NCBI GenBank assembly: GCA_027579435.1
Contig: JANBPK010000977.1
Span: 1 to 48,280, forward strand
Direction of reading: 5' to 3'
DNA from: Candolleomyces eurysporus
Taxonomy: Eukaryota; Basidiomycota; Agaricomycetes; Agaricales; Psathyrellaceae
DNA: 48,280 nucleotides
The position numbers were made by a program, and so were the translations under genes. The notes under the pieces are model-generated. The model ran no database searches and was not told the DNA's origin. It saw nothing but the letters and a program-made list of their open reading frames with translations. Position 1 is the first letter of the stretch, and the number at the start of each line of letters is the position of its first letter. Shown here in pieces: positions 30,413 through 43,179 of this stretch.

Positions 30413-32859
30413 CTAATACGCTGGGCGCATGTATGGACTTGCTGCGTACGCCATCGGAGGTAGAACGCGGGAAGCAGGGCGAGATACAGGGCTTCCACTA
30501 CCGCTGCGAGGCTGGGCAAAATACGCAGGCACGTAGGGTCCGTTCATGTTCATGGACACTCGCGATGAGCCGTTAGAGGTAGCATATCCCAGCTGGGGCA
30601 TGGTAGACGGAGCTGGCGATGCAACCATGCTGGCGGAATAAGATGGGAAAGGCGGGATCACGGGTGGGTTTGCCGGATAGGGTGAAGAGACATTCGGGTC
30701 AGACGTGGAGATGATGCCCAAGGACTCCAGAAGCGGTTTGAGTGGGACAACTGGCGAGTCTTTCCAGTGCCCCTCTTCGTAAGATCCGTCAGAATCTGAG
30801 TCGGACTCGTTAGAACGGCGCCTCAAGCTCCTGCGACTTTGGTGCGGACGAGGCGGCGAATCGGCCTTTGCGAGTGGGCCAGTCCAAGGAGACACTTTCT
30901 CCTCTTTGGCGAATGAGCGATGCTGGGATCGCACGGATGTTTGGCGTTCCAAACTAACGCAGAAGATGAATGACCGCCCTTGTCGGGAAACAAAGAAATC
31001 GCTTACCCGTGCCATGAAAGACCTTCCCTCTCCAGTTTGTCTCCCAAGAGCACAATCAGGAACTGGTTAAGGACGCGGTCTGAATCCAATTCAGGGGAAT
31101 CGGATTGGCTTGATCTCGACGACCTGCTTGAGCGGGTTTCTGTCGAGTAGACACTCGCCGATGACTTCATGACAGGGGCTAGGCCGGACCTACATAAGCG
31201 CGTCGGCGTCCATGAGAAAGCTGTGCTTGTGCGGTCATAGTGGAAGACTTACGAAGCGGCCAGAGACTCTGGCGGGGCCATCTTATCCGGCGGTGTAATA
31301 GCTATCGGAGCCTTGGGGTTAGCGGGGGAATGGAGACGATGTCATCATTGACTAACCAATAACAGGAAAAGAAGCTCCCTCGGAGTCCAGCTTGACGTCC
31401 TGAACGGCGCTAGGATCAAACACTAGAGTGTCTATGACGCTGAAAGTCAGTTCTGGACACTCTGGACGTGTGCCTCGTAGAACGCACCAACTTCCGATAC
31501 CCTGAAAAAATGATGAGTTGGAATAATAGAAACAATAAACCAATCCAACTCACATTGACATCCGATCCGGGTTGGTAACCATTAGTGCCACTAATTCGCG
31601 CGTTCAGAAAAATATCCTTCTTGTCAAGATCAACACAAACTTACGGCGATTTCCCCGTGGCACACCACGTATCATGTTCAAATACGGGAGAGAAATAACG
31701 CTTGAGGTCGCAGAGCTGATGGCAACCACATGAGTGAGGGGTCAATACAACAGTTGAAACGTGAACCTACACAGGGGTCTCAGGAAGGGGTTGCGAGTCT
31801 TGGCCGGCTGCGCGCATCAAGGCATAATCAGAAGCCACTCTAGTTGGACAGCATCAATCTCAAGTACCTGGTGCTGCCAGTGGTAGCTCTGGTGCAGGGG
31901 GTTCGATCTTGGGTGGGCGTGATTTCTTGTGCGCGGTGGGACTTGGGCTCCGGCTGCGACTTCGACTACTGCGATGTGATTTACTAGACCTGTGGCTACG
32001 ATGGGAGGTGCTGCTCGCTACTGAGCCAGACCGTCTGTCAAGGCAGCGGATCAGTTGAGCTGCTGTCGAAAGTACAACATTGATGGACGAACCTGAACGC
32101 CTTGTAATCGTTGTCAATCCGTCTAGCAACGCGTCGGAATTCATCGTCCAGGGCGCTGACTTCCTGTTCTGCGGTCGGATGGGAGTGGTTAGGAACAGAT
32201 TTAAGCTTGATTTGGAGTTAGTTACCAGGTAGTTCGAATTGCTTCTATGTTCAGGTCAGTGCCAGGAGGTAACCAGACCAGGTGGAGTACGTACGGATTT
32301 TCCTCGCCAGGTCATGTAGTAGTCCACACATTTTCGATCATGATTCCACGCAGTAACAGCAAATACGATCGCCTGCGATTCGACACGCGACGAATTGCTG
32401 CGGAGGCTGTAGACATCGTTGTCGAGGCCACCACTACCGAGTGTGGGGCAGCTCATCAGCCAGGTCCGTCTCTGGACGTTGAAGCCAACCAACGACGTAC
32501 CCAAGAAATTTGACGAAAAAGGTCGAAGCCTCGCTCCCACTGATTATCTTCACCTGCTCGTCTTCTCTGGGAGCAATGGCCTCCAGGTACTCTGGTGGGC
32601 ATTTGGAGTGTCGGACCCTCTCCCCAGCGATGTCGCGTAGGGCCTCTACTCCACGGGGACCCTTGGCCGGGTGAGTTGATTTGGAGCTGATCGACGCCTT
32701 GTCATCCCCATCTTCGTGTCGCTTGCTACGGCCGGAGGAGGACTTGGTGGTTGTAGTCGAAGATGCTGAAGGGGTTTTGGATGGTGCCAGCCTCCTCTTC
32801 TCCCGCTCTGCCTGCGAGCTGGCTCTCGACGGGTGCAAATGATGCTCAGAATGAGGCAT
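30413..32859 (-). CDS. Unrecognised Ser/Arg- and Ser/Pro-rich protein
   Basis: A multi-exon gene starting MPHSEHHLHPSRASSQAERE. The order of readable parts is: a Ser/Thr-rich basic head; a folded-looking stretch (STFFVKFLGYVVGWLQRPE, AIVFAVTAWNHDRKC, VDYYMTWRGKSKQFELP); a charged helix EQEVSALDDEFRRVARRIDN; then RRSGSVASSTSHRSHRSS with RS dipeptides. After that come SDYALMRAAGQDSQPLPETP, LCDLKRYFSPVFEHDTWCAT, GIGSWCVLRGTRPECPELT, FSVIDTLVFDP and a Ser/Pro/Tyr tail ending YMRPAY. Many introns fit (for example GTACGT..ACATAG, GTAACT..CCGCAG, GTAAGC..GCGTTAG). I do not recognise the family. The RS stretch could suggest RNA-related roles, but it is short and could simply be disordered. Confidence 0.6.
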
Positions 32860-34769
32860 AGAGGTCGAACAATCACGAGAGAAGCGTGATTAGGAGGAGA
32901 GGTTGGAGAGCCGAATTATAGGGGGATTCTGGTAGGGTTTTAGAATGAACATAGACGTGACTTGGAGCCAACGACCCGTGACGTACAGAGCGTTAATGAG
33001 GCCTCGCGGAGTCCTCAAGGCAACAATAATGTAGAGAAAAGGCTGGGAATGAATCGGAAAATGTTTATACGCAGTAGGCGCGGTATATGAGGGAGAGAAC
33101 GAAGAGGTGCCACTGGCAAGTTACTAGGCAGGATCGGGTTATATGGAGTTGGGAATGTCAAGCCCGCCCACAGCTTTTATATACAATACAAGTTGCCCCG
33201 GAGTCCATCAGAGTCCGAACCATATGAACCCATTTAGTCATAATTATATCCGTGATGCTCACAATCCTTTGGCGCTCATATCAACCATCCTGTTGACAGA
33301 GGAGGTACTGTATCGAGGGGTTAGAATAAAGAGCGACTACGACGGTCCTAAACGACATGTAGCCGGCATAGCTGTGACTGCACTCAACAAAGCAGCCTGA
33401 GCTGCATGTGGCCGACACGAGTTCGTGTGGACCTCGATCGAGGAGTAACCTTGCATTGTTCTGGCATCCCGAGCTAGCTGCTTAACGCGATATCCTTACC
33501 ATCGTGTCGGTAACGATACGGAAAGCAACAAGTCATTTGACAAACGGGTACCTACCTGCCCGAGAGGTTCGCTATGAAAAGCCAGCCTCGTTGATCACGA
33601 AGTCCAGGCAGCTGGTCATTCCTACTGATTCCGTAGCTTGACATCCAATAATCATAAGCACCGTCATGGTCCTATAGTAGACCACAGGGCCAGAAGCCAC
33701 ACCGGATCCGAGGCTCTGGCGAATCGCAGCGCGTCAAAGACCACCTGGAGTTGGATCATTCCAGCTTTCATCGGAGCTGTGAATCGGTCAGCACAACTTG
33801 GTACTATAGACCCAACTGGATAGGCTTTGGTGTAATCAATACTACTTTTGCATTCCCCTTGATAAGACCGTAGATAGGTATAATCATAGGAGTCAGATCT
33901 GCGAAGAAAAACGTTTTCATTTGATGCTAGGCGAGAACAATCCACCTACCTCTACTTCTCTTCGAAGCGAGAGCCACTTGCGCGAAACGAGATGAAGGGC
34001 ATGAGCAGCAAAAACAAAAGATAAGCGCCGAAAATTCAGAAAGAAACAAAAGACATCACTGACAACGCCCACCTAGAAACAGCGTACCCGTCTTGTATTA
34101 TGCTCGGGAGCACACTGTGTACCCACAGACACAGAACAACAACGGAAGAACATGAGGCTGCTGCTGTGCTCAGCTTCTACGAAATCAGCATAGCACGATC
34201 TTGGACAACCTTGCTCATCGATAACCGAAAGAAGACATCCTAGCCGGACTCCACCAAAGCTTCTTCTCGATTCCAATCCTGGACGGAAGTCAATGCAACA
34301 CGAACAGGTGGTTGTGGCGGCTGTGAAGGCCTGACCGGAAACCAAGTTCGAGCGTGATCCAGGGTTGCAGTGAGGATATGTCCGCAGGTCAGACGCTTGG
34401 ATCGGACGTATCCACAACTATTTAGTAACCAATTCATCTACCCACTCAACTTCGGGTTAGCTGCGCTCCAACGGGTTATATGAGTTCTGGGCAACTTACC
34501 CATCTATTCCGAAAGTCAGCGCAGACCCTTATGATTTGGCAAAAGCAAGGTTTCGGAAAGGAACACAGAAAATGAGCGGGCATAAAACTCTCAGTAGCAT
34601 TTGGATATCATGAAAGATCGTCACATAATTAGAACACAACAGACCGTTACCAGAACAAATCGGGACCATAGACGGAGGGTATAAATAGAATGGTATGTGC
34701 TTGCTTTCCGAAGCAAGCACCGAATAGCAAGGTCAACCAATGGCTACTACGCTGGCTGCGCCTCCGAGT
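32860..34769. other. Intergenic region, 1.9 kb
   Basis: Contains the upstream region of the minus-strand gene ending at 32859 and the downstream region of the WHI2-like gene. A 65-codon open frame on the minus strand (34240-34437, containing CGYVRSKRLTCGHI) has no recognised relatives and no convincing context. I see no mobile element or RNA gene. Confidence 0.5.
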
Positions 34770-36035
34770 CTAGACCTGTTAAAGGATGGTTGAGTGCGAT
34801 GGAATAAGGACTCGAACGGCGATGAGACTTACAAGACTCAGCTCCAACGTCCAAACGCGACGTGCCCAGAGTTTGACAGTTGCAGCCTTCTCGGTTTCAG
34901 TGGCAGAAAGCTCAACATCCATGCCGTCCCACCAGCACTTTCGCTGTACATTAAGAAACAAGGTGAGTGCCACCACACAAGCCATCACGGTCAAACGAGA
35001 CATACTGCAGGTTTTCTCCAGAAAAGCAAAAGCTTCTGAGCGGTAGCCATTTGCCCATAATCGATATCCGCGGGTTTCTCATTGTTCGGGTAGTGGTGGA
35101 TACCCGTCTTCAATAGCACAAGCGCTATCGAGGAGATACAGCACCTCGACGGCTCCAGAGCACGGTACCCCCACTCATCTTCTCGATCGAAACCGCTGCA
35201 CACGGAACATGGAAGAGAATAAAAGCGAGGCACGAGGCGAAGGGAAGGAAAGTGATCAGAAGACACCTTCACAAAAGAACCAGACAGCATTGGGCCACAC
35301 ACCTCATGCACAACATATCAATTAAATGCTGCTCAGCAACGTTGTTCTCCTTGTTCACGTTCCTCTGAAGCGCAGTAAAGATGTTTCGCTTATCAATAAG
35401 ATAGTCACCCGACCGCCGTTTAATGTCAAGCAGTTTGTCGTTGGCGATACCATTCTGGTCCGTAAGAGGGTTTCCGTCGTTAGGGGGTATAGAGAAATAC
35501 TCCAATTCTTCTCGGAGCACAATAATTGCTTGCTTGGAAAGCAAGGGGTTTTGCGAACTTGTGGGCCCAAAGTCGGCCGTTGCATCGAGCAGGTGTTGCT
35601 GAGCGCTCAAAAGTCCTGGCGACGTTGAAGTTCCGTAGAACGTTTCGGACGCGGTTCGGAAAAAGTTGAGCACGAATTGAAAGCAGTCTGGGTCAAACTA
35701 TACATTCAAACACGCCACACGTCAGTATACGGAATTCCCAGCAGATAACAGCGATTTTCAAACAAACGCACATCGACCCCGTAAACCTCCTCGTCCTCCT
35801 CGTCGCCTCCACCATCCGAGAGGGCAACGCTCTGCCGGCTCAGTACCAGCCCGTTAGGGAAAAGGCAGAGCAACACGGATTCAGGTAGATTCATTATGGT
35901 CTCGCGATCCACCTCGAATCGCTTGCCACGGAGATCCAGAAACAGCCTCGTCAACAATTGCGGCTGCAAGTTCGAGTGCGTTGGCACCGAATGCTGAGAG
36001 ACCTGAGTAATGGGCGAATTGTTCATGTTGGCCAT
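34770..36035 (-). CDS. WHI2-like BTB/POZ-fold regulator
   Basis: Starts MANMNNSPITQVSQHS (ATG at 36035). The BTB/KCTD-like domain reads LFLDLRGKRFEVDRETIM, NLPESVLLCLFPNGLVL, then after an intron (donor GTGCGT at 35771, acceptor TATAG) FDPDCFQFVLNFFRTASETF. Later blocks are KQAIIVLREELEYFSIPP, DKRNIFTALQRNVNKENNVA, CMSGFDREDEWGYRALEPSR, CCISSIALVLLKTGIHH, MATAQKLLLFWRKPA, RKCWWDGMDV and VKLWARRVWTLELSL. In yeast, Whi2 works with Psr phosphatases in general stress response and amino-acid control of TORC1. Splicing of the last intron gives only Val and a stop (34775-34770). If it is retained the protein gains about 18 residues, ending near 34779. Confidence 0.75.
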
Positions 36036-36857
36036 CGTTACAGGTCGTTACAGGGAGGAGGGAGGGAAGAAAGGGAGGGCTCCAGGGACGACGTCGGTGT
36101 TGAGGAGCAAAGGTCACGAAACGAGGCACGCACAACACGCCGCACGCGCGATGACAGGCGCACAGCCAAACAAGACCAGCTTGACTGTTTCAACGGAACC
36201 AAATGGGTTTCGCCGCCCTTCCGTAGTTTCTGTCGAAATTCGACTACTTGGTTACAAAATTGCTGCCAAAAATCATATGAGGCTACGTATACCTCGGGAG
36301 AAAGTGGGAGCGCTCAATTCTAGCACTATATTTTTTTAGGAAAATTCCAACATAATAAATCGTCGTTGCAAAGCGTGTACATTACACATAACGTGCTGCT
36401 TAAATAGGGTAGGGTTCAAAAAACTAACGTGCGTAGGCAGAACAAGCGTAGGTATGTCGTAGATGAAAGAAATGTCTTCCATTGTACTCCACAATCTATC
36501 CACCGACCAAGACAACAAACATCAGGAGAAGCCACCACCATAAGTATAGAAGACAGAACACGTCATGATATGTGGGGAAGGTAAAGATCGAAAATCTTGG
36601 TCGGGAAGATGGAGAGTGAAAGGATATGCTAAGGTAGAAGGTCCGATACTATAAACCAAGGTATGAAGAAACGAGTCGGGGAAAAGTCTTCGGGAACCGA
36701 TTGTAAATGTAGAAAACGTGACGGAAATCAAAGTAGAGAAGGATCATGTGAAGGAACAAGAAGGCAGTGTAGAATAAGCTAGGATAGACGAGCCGAGGTC
36801 CATGAAAAGATGAAGAGATATGCGTATGTATATAGACTATTTTGAATCCATAACTCA
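36036..36857. other. Intergenic region between WHI2-like and chitin synthase genes
   Basis: Upstream region of the WHI2-like gene and downstream region of the chitin synthase gene. The part from 36340 to 36850 has several short open frames on the minus strand without family resemblance and probably includes the chitin synthase 3' untranslated region. Confidence 0.5.
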
Positions 36858-39800
36858 CTAAGCGCCACCACCATAATTAGGAGCAGGAGGTGCGGCACCA
36901 GGTGGGAGTGAGAACGCCGCTGAATTTCTNGAGTAGCGGTTAGTGGANGCAGCTGCTTGCGACGTAGGCCTTCGACCACCAGCTCTCGATATCCTTCGCA
37001 CTCCATCAGGTCCTGGAACTGGCCCATCGTCCGTCAGACGAATGCCCATACTGAGACGCGATCGATCCTCTCCTCCACCGTAATAGTCGTCATTCGTGGG
37101 CGAGGCAGTCATAGAGCGGAAGGGGTTAGTGGACTCGTTCGTGTTTGGACTGGGAGCACGCTGTCGTGGGTTGCCGTTCCCAGTGTAGGCACGGGGTATA
37201 TTATCGTAAGGGACAGGCGACAGNAGGTGACGGCTTCCACCAGCGGTTGAGGTNGAGTTGTTTTCAAAGTTTTCGCTATAGTGATCAGGGGTCTGTGGGC
37301 TTGGGATCAACCGTTGGTGAGAGGCAGAGCCCGAGTCGGACACATAGGCATCTTCGCTGGACCGAGCGCCGCCAACTGATGGNGTAGAGGACATGAGCTG
37401 TCGGTTGACGGAAAGAGGAGCTGGAAGCATCAGAAGAGCATTGCTGTCGTGACGNGANCGTGCTGGGCCAGTNGAGTAGCTGCTCGAATCCAGAGTGGTG
37501 GCNTCGAATGTAGGTGGCATTTGCTCTGGGTTGGAAATCAAAGANTACCGGTGACCGCTAAGAAAAAAGCTAGCCGTTAGATCGAGAAGCAAACAACAGA
37601 AAGCNACACGTACCTCTTTTCGTTATTGATGTATGCGGAATCCCTCGACTGTCCTCCCNNTTCCTCCAAAGGCGCTCNCTCTCGAACTCTGCCCACTTCT
37701 TCATGACAATATGCGAAGAATCGAACTCTCCGTTCTTGTCGCCATGATCATCGCCAGTGTCACCTTGAATCTTTCGAGTCTGACCCCAAGAGAAGTCATC
37801 GAAATGCCAAAAGGCATAGGCNGGAAGGACACCGTTCCAAATAGGCAGCGAAACGAAGTAAACCATCATCCACCCCAGGTATGCCACCTTGCGCGATGTG
37901 ACAACGATCAAGAGACCGGGTAAACCTAGCACAATGGCGAGTAGGACGAGCGGAATAGTGTTGGAGGAAGACCTTTGAATGATGGAGTCGATGATGAGAT
38001 AGAGGGTGAAGGATATAGCGGCTGGAAGGACGAGAGTACCGGCCAACTCCATAGCGACGACGAACTGCATGGAGAAGCAGAAGGTGCCGCACAGGTCTCG
38101 AACCAGAACGAGTTCGGCCAAATTGTGCACGGTAGAGTTGATCCATCGACGACGTTGAGAAAGGAGAACGCGGAAGGTATCAGGGACGATGGTCTTGCAA
38201 ACGGCTTGAGGGCAGAACATATTCTTGCGCTTGGGGAAGGTCTTCAACATGAGCGTGGTAAGGTATCGATCCTCTCCGAGGAGCAGCAAGTTCTTCTTGT
38301 GNAGGGTATCAACGACGTTCTCCGAATAATGCTCGACGATGTCCGGGTTGGCCAAGATGGGGACCCAGTAGCCTTTGTCACCCTTCGGCGCCTTGATGCG
38401 GTACATACTGAAACAACCGGGCAAGCAAGTAACACCACCGAACATCGATTCGAAGGCCTTGGTCATGTGGTGCGAGATGTAGTANTCAAAGACTATTGTC
38501 ACGATGTCAGGAAAGTCATTTATCCGATTTTCAATGACACTCACCTTGCATCATNGTGACGAAAGTCTCTGCCTTGTTTGCAATCTTCGTTTCGCCGCAA
38601 AGCCCCATGATTTCTTCGTCGCAGACCATGCAACTAACCATCCTCGTGAGTGAATCCGGGAAGACCTTGGTATCCGCGTCCACACAAAGCACCAGTTCGT
38701 AGCGATCCGGACTAACGCCTGTTACCCTCCAAATCGAGTTGAAGAACTCGTACTCGAAGGTCGTCATGCGCTCGTCGAACATAACCTTTTGCAAGAAAGC
38801 CATCAAAACAATTTGACTGTCTCGTTTTCCACGATTACCGGGCTTGGACTCGTTCTCCTCCAATGGGTTGCCAACCTTGGACACCAGGACAACNGGAACA
38901 CGTTGCTGCTTGCTGAACTCGACTGTTTGAGGATCGTAGTCGTAGAATCCGGCATAGACCTTNGCCATATTGTGTCGCTTGTGTCCGTCGGCGATGGCAA
39001 CGTATGAATGGGCTTCAACGTCCTCGGGCGCAATGACGAAGTCCTTCATCATGCTGAGGACGATTTCCGGTGTCAACATGTCATTCCCGTCACCCTTAAC
39101 CATTCCATCGGCGATCACGAGAATGAGTTTGTGGCTATTGGGATAGTCCGTGGTTGCGAGGGAATCCAAGGTAGTTCGAAGACCTTCGATCGACTCGGAG
39201 TAGGCCGTGACTAAACAGATGGTGTGTGCCAATGGGAAGTTGAATGGCTCATAGTCGGGAGGAGGCTGAGGAACGACGTTGTTCAANGGGAAGGGGCAGT
39301 GAGTATCTTGGAAGGCATTGCGAGCGCCAACACCGTCGACCAGGGACATGGTACTCCTCGAGTGTCTGCTTGGAGAATCCGGGGGTGTTCCTTTCCCTCC
39401 TTTGGCCGAGGGGGCATAGACTGTGGATCTTCTCGAGTCAAGCTTGCCATACGCCGTCATGGGACGTCCGCCAATAGCGCTGATACCATCCGAAGGAGTG
39501 AATCTTGATTTGCTGGGGAGTAGGGTTTTGCGGTTGTTCTTGAAACCAGCACCTTTCTCCGCATCAGGACGCCATGCAGCAGGTGCGAGATGAATGCCGT
39601 CGGTCCATTGCTCGATCGCGGCAGAACGTGCCATTCGCTCTTGGTAAGTTTCTCGAGGGAAGTTGCCAAGCTTCCAGGAGAAGAACCACTGGAACATGAC
39701 GGCCATTGCGAACTTGATAGCGACGACACCGATGATGAAGACGAGCGAGAGGTAAAGAACGACCTCCGACGCGACACAGCCAATGCTGTTGGTATCGATG

Positions 39801-41470
39801 AATCCAATGGTGACGAGATCTTGCAGGCAACGTCCGATATTCTTCTGCTTGGAACGAATGAAGTACATCGTTAAATCCTTCCCATTGAAAGTGCCATCGG
39901 CTCTCTTCATTCGGTCGAAGATATCAGGATAATTGACCTGGGCACGGCTCAGCCATTGAAGGAGATTGAGATCGAGAACAGATCTGAAGAACAATCAGCA
40001 AAATGTAGAAGGGCACAAAATGAAAACAAGCGCACGATTCAACCACGGCAAGGTTACGATTGGTGTTCTTCACGTCTTCCCAGGTATAATACACCTCTCC
40101 CATCAATTTCAGCGGCCCCGCCGATTGCATCTGCAAGAGCGTATTCCTGGTTTGCGGCGCTCGATGACAATTGGTGAATCCCTCATAGCCGGTCAAATTG
40201 GCACCTCCGGTACCGTACTGGCTGTAGATGTTGCAGGGGAAGTACCAATCCAAGAACAACCCACCCCCATTGACAGTTGTGATACTCGAGCTCTGCGCCC
40301 GTGTCACCAGGGAGTAACAAGCCTGGTTGATATTCTGAAAGAGGAAGGAGGCATCGTTACCAGCCAGGTTCCATCCACCGACGTAGAGCGGATTCGTCGT
40401 GCCATTGAAGGTCGTTCCTGCAGGGGGGTGGCGGAAGTTGGTGAAATCGTAATTGTATCCGTGAATGACGACGGAGCCGTTTCCAATCCATTCGTCGCCA
40501 ATCGCACCTCCATGGTACCGATTCGGAGGTTTGCCGCAAACACTCTTCGTGAACCCGAAGGTGAGGAAGCCTACGCCACCCATGAGGAAAAGGATGATGC
40601 TGACAAGACCCATCTTTTCCCGCCAGGCTCGTCGCTGTTCCGGACTTGAAATGCCTGGAGACCAAAAAAAGAACAGTCAGAATTGAAAAACACTGAAGGC
40701 TCAATGGGGATTGAAGGCGACGTACCACATGCCCTCAACACGAAGTTTGGCATCCAGAATGTGATGATGAGGCAATATATCATCCATGGTCCTCCTGGAC
40801 CGGGGCCATTCCAACAACAGCGCCTCTTCTTCGGAGCATGCGCTTGAGGGGGTTGTGCAGCAGCAGCGGCTGCAGCGGCTGATTTTTTACGACGCAGGGT
40901 TTGAGCTCTACGGAAGAGGGCCAGACCAGACTCATTGACATCTCCTTCCTCTCTTGCGAGTAACGATCTGCCTCGACGAAGAGTGTCGCGTTGCTGCGCA
41001 TGTGGGTAATTCCCAGTGGCTAAAACCAGCATAATTGAGCCAAGGAAAATACAGAAACAGGAGAGTACGCACTAGATGGCATGACGCCTACTCGACCGCC
41101 AGCCTCCTCCTCCAACTGTGCGACATGGGTACGGTAGTGGAACTGCCGGTGGTGCGAATCAATCTTCTCTCTGTCAGGCCGCACCAGACTCTTCTTTCGG
41201 TACACCTTCGATGGGTCGTATTCACCGCCGCCCTCTGCATCGTGGTGATAGGCCGAAGGCATTGTTCGTGCACGCGGGGCATTGGGGTCGAGGGCTCCGT
41301 GTCTGTCGCCGTATTCCACATTCTGGAAAGAGACATTCGCATGTGGGTGGGGTGGTGGACCTTGCTGGTAGTGTTGTTGTTCGTCGTAGGGAGCTGGAGG
41401 CTGCTGAAGCGACTGGCGGCCAGGTCTAGCTGCACGAGGGGGTCTCTGATCTCCCCNTGGAAGGATTCAT
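36858..41470 (-). CDS. Class IV chitin synthase (Chs3-type)
   Basis: A membrane glycosyltransferase that polymerises UDP-GlcNAc into wall chitin. Six exons are supported: 41470-41073, 41019-40726, 40654-40036, 39983-38545, 38492-37614 and 37557-36858. Dropping the Ns at 41457 and 37658-37659 gives 4326 bases, or 1441 residues. The N-terminus (MNPS..GDQRPP) is Pro/Gln-rich, followed by an eight-Ala run and two membrane helices ([34 protein letters not shown]). An extracytoplasmic domain with [16 protein letters not shown] comes next. The catalytic core shows [39 protein letters not shown] and QRRRWINS, followed by several helices. A C-terminal Ser/Pro/Gly tail of about 230 residues ends NYGGGA. 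There is no myosin head, so it is class IV rather than V/VII. Confidence 0.93.
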
Positions 41471-43179
41471 TGGGAGAAACCTGGGGGTCGACGCCCTGTG
41501 TCGTCGTTGAAGGAGATGAGATGATGGAGCAGTTGGCGGCAAGCAAAGGCCTAGCCCTTAAAGGGTGAAAGGGGTGTGGACTGACGCCTAGAGGCGTCCG
41601 AGTTGGATACAGACCGTCGTCGATGGCAGCAACGAGAGGGCTACGAGGGAAGGCGGCTGCTCGCTGCGGACGACGGTGTCGAAGGGAGGAAAAGGCCTGT
41701 TGTTGGAAAGAATGAGTGTTGGACGGTGGAGAGCCAGGTCAACCCGCTTGACGGCAGGCGGCTGAAAAAGGCAATTGCTTCCAAATCACACTGGCGGTCT
41801 CCTAAATTGGCCTATGTCAGGATGAAAAGAAGGTGTTTGGTCCTTTTTCCGCAGCGAAATTTATCGGCTCCCAGTTGCCACCGCCCACGATCTCCTCCAG
41901 ACCCTGCTGGCTGTCATCAACATGAACATGCAGACTGGTTCAACAAAGCCTTGTTGGAATTCTCAGGTCCATATACATCCCCCAGACAAATGGCCAACCA
42001 AATGGCCAACCGCTCTGCTCATTATCAATGAGATCATCGACCTCATCAACAGACCCCCCAGAATTTGAGGAATTTGAGAATTTGAATGAATGGGTTGCAC
42101 CGACCAATTCGTCCTTTCCCCACGCGCAACAGCATGTCATGGTGGTGCGCCGTATTACCCCTGCGGCTCTGATGATCTATGATGCTGTGGGCGGTTTGCA
42201 TTTTTGCGTCATCAAGGGCCACGCTAACTGCTACTAAGGACACTGGCCTGAACGTTGTACCTGCACCGCTTACAGGTATGATATGGTTCAAAATGAATCT
42301 ATTTTTATCACACGGACGCTCTTGCCAACTGGCTTCTTTCCTGGTGCCGCATTTCTCAAAGGTAGCGATTTCGTATCTACATTGTCGTGTACTCATGGTC
42401 AATGAAACCAAGCTCAGTGCACGGCCCGATCCCTTCAGAGCATTGTCTCTGGCATCCACAACACATCCTCCCTCCCCAATTCAGTTTGCCCATCAAACAT
42501 GTTGCCCTTCCCGTCCATCCATTCAAGGCAACTCGGAGGCAACTCACGGCGCCATCCACGTACTTTCGGTGCGCCCGACCTCGGTGTCTCCGGTCGCTAT
42601 TCACTTCGAGTGCACAGCACCTCCGGGTATGTCCAATACAGCGCTCTTGGTATTGTGAAGGAACAAACGCTCGTTCTCTGCTAACGCAACGCTGAGAACC
42701 CTGCACAACGCGCGCTACCGTTATTCGGCCTAGTCGTCCGAAGTCTGCGTAACTGACTGTTATAGATCTTGTTTTATGCTCAGAATGTCACATCTCCACC
42801 TGTAATGTGCACGTTCGTTCGTCAGGACGCTCGCTTATCCAGCAATGCTTTCCCCGGTCCAAAGCCAAGAAATTCAAGTTGTGATAAACTCGCGCACCAC
42901 ACGTGCACCTAGGCTCCGTACTCATTTTCACCCTGCCTGACGCCTTCAGGGTTCGATACCGCACGCTGACCCACCAGTCGCGACGTCTCAGGTCTGGCTC
43001 GTGCAATCGCGATGTCTCGGACCAAAATGGCCTCTTCCGCTACCATTCCTCCTGTCTCGTCAATTCTTGTCCTTATTTTCATGACAAGGGCACCCGGGCG
43101 TGCATACTGGTCAAGCTGAACCGTTCAGAAGACAGGCCTTGTTCGGGTTCGTCCCTTCGTTCTAATTTTACTTCTACTA
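41471..43179. other. Intergenic region, 1.7 kb
   Basis: Upstream of the chitin synthase gene and downstream of the GNAT gene. Overlapping frames near 42046-42706 run on both strands but resemble nothing I know. A short direct repeat aaatggccaacc occurs at about 41989 and 42000. No gene is supported. Confidence 0.5.

Noticed and set aside
34240..34437. 65-codon minus-strand frame with CGYVRSKRLTCGHI
   Set aside because: Short, no family match, and not joinable to the WHI2-like gene.
37633..40649. Plus-strand open frames of 70-230 codons opposite the chitin synthase gene
   Set aside because: They mirror the conserved minus-strand catalytic core and have no recognisable domains.
42046..42706. 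Overlapping frames on both strands between chitin synthase and GNAT genes
   Set aside because: Neither strand shows a conserved domain or splice-consistent extension.
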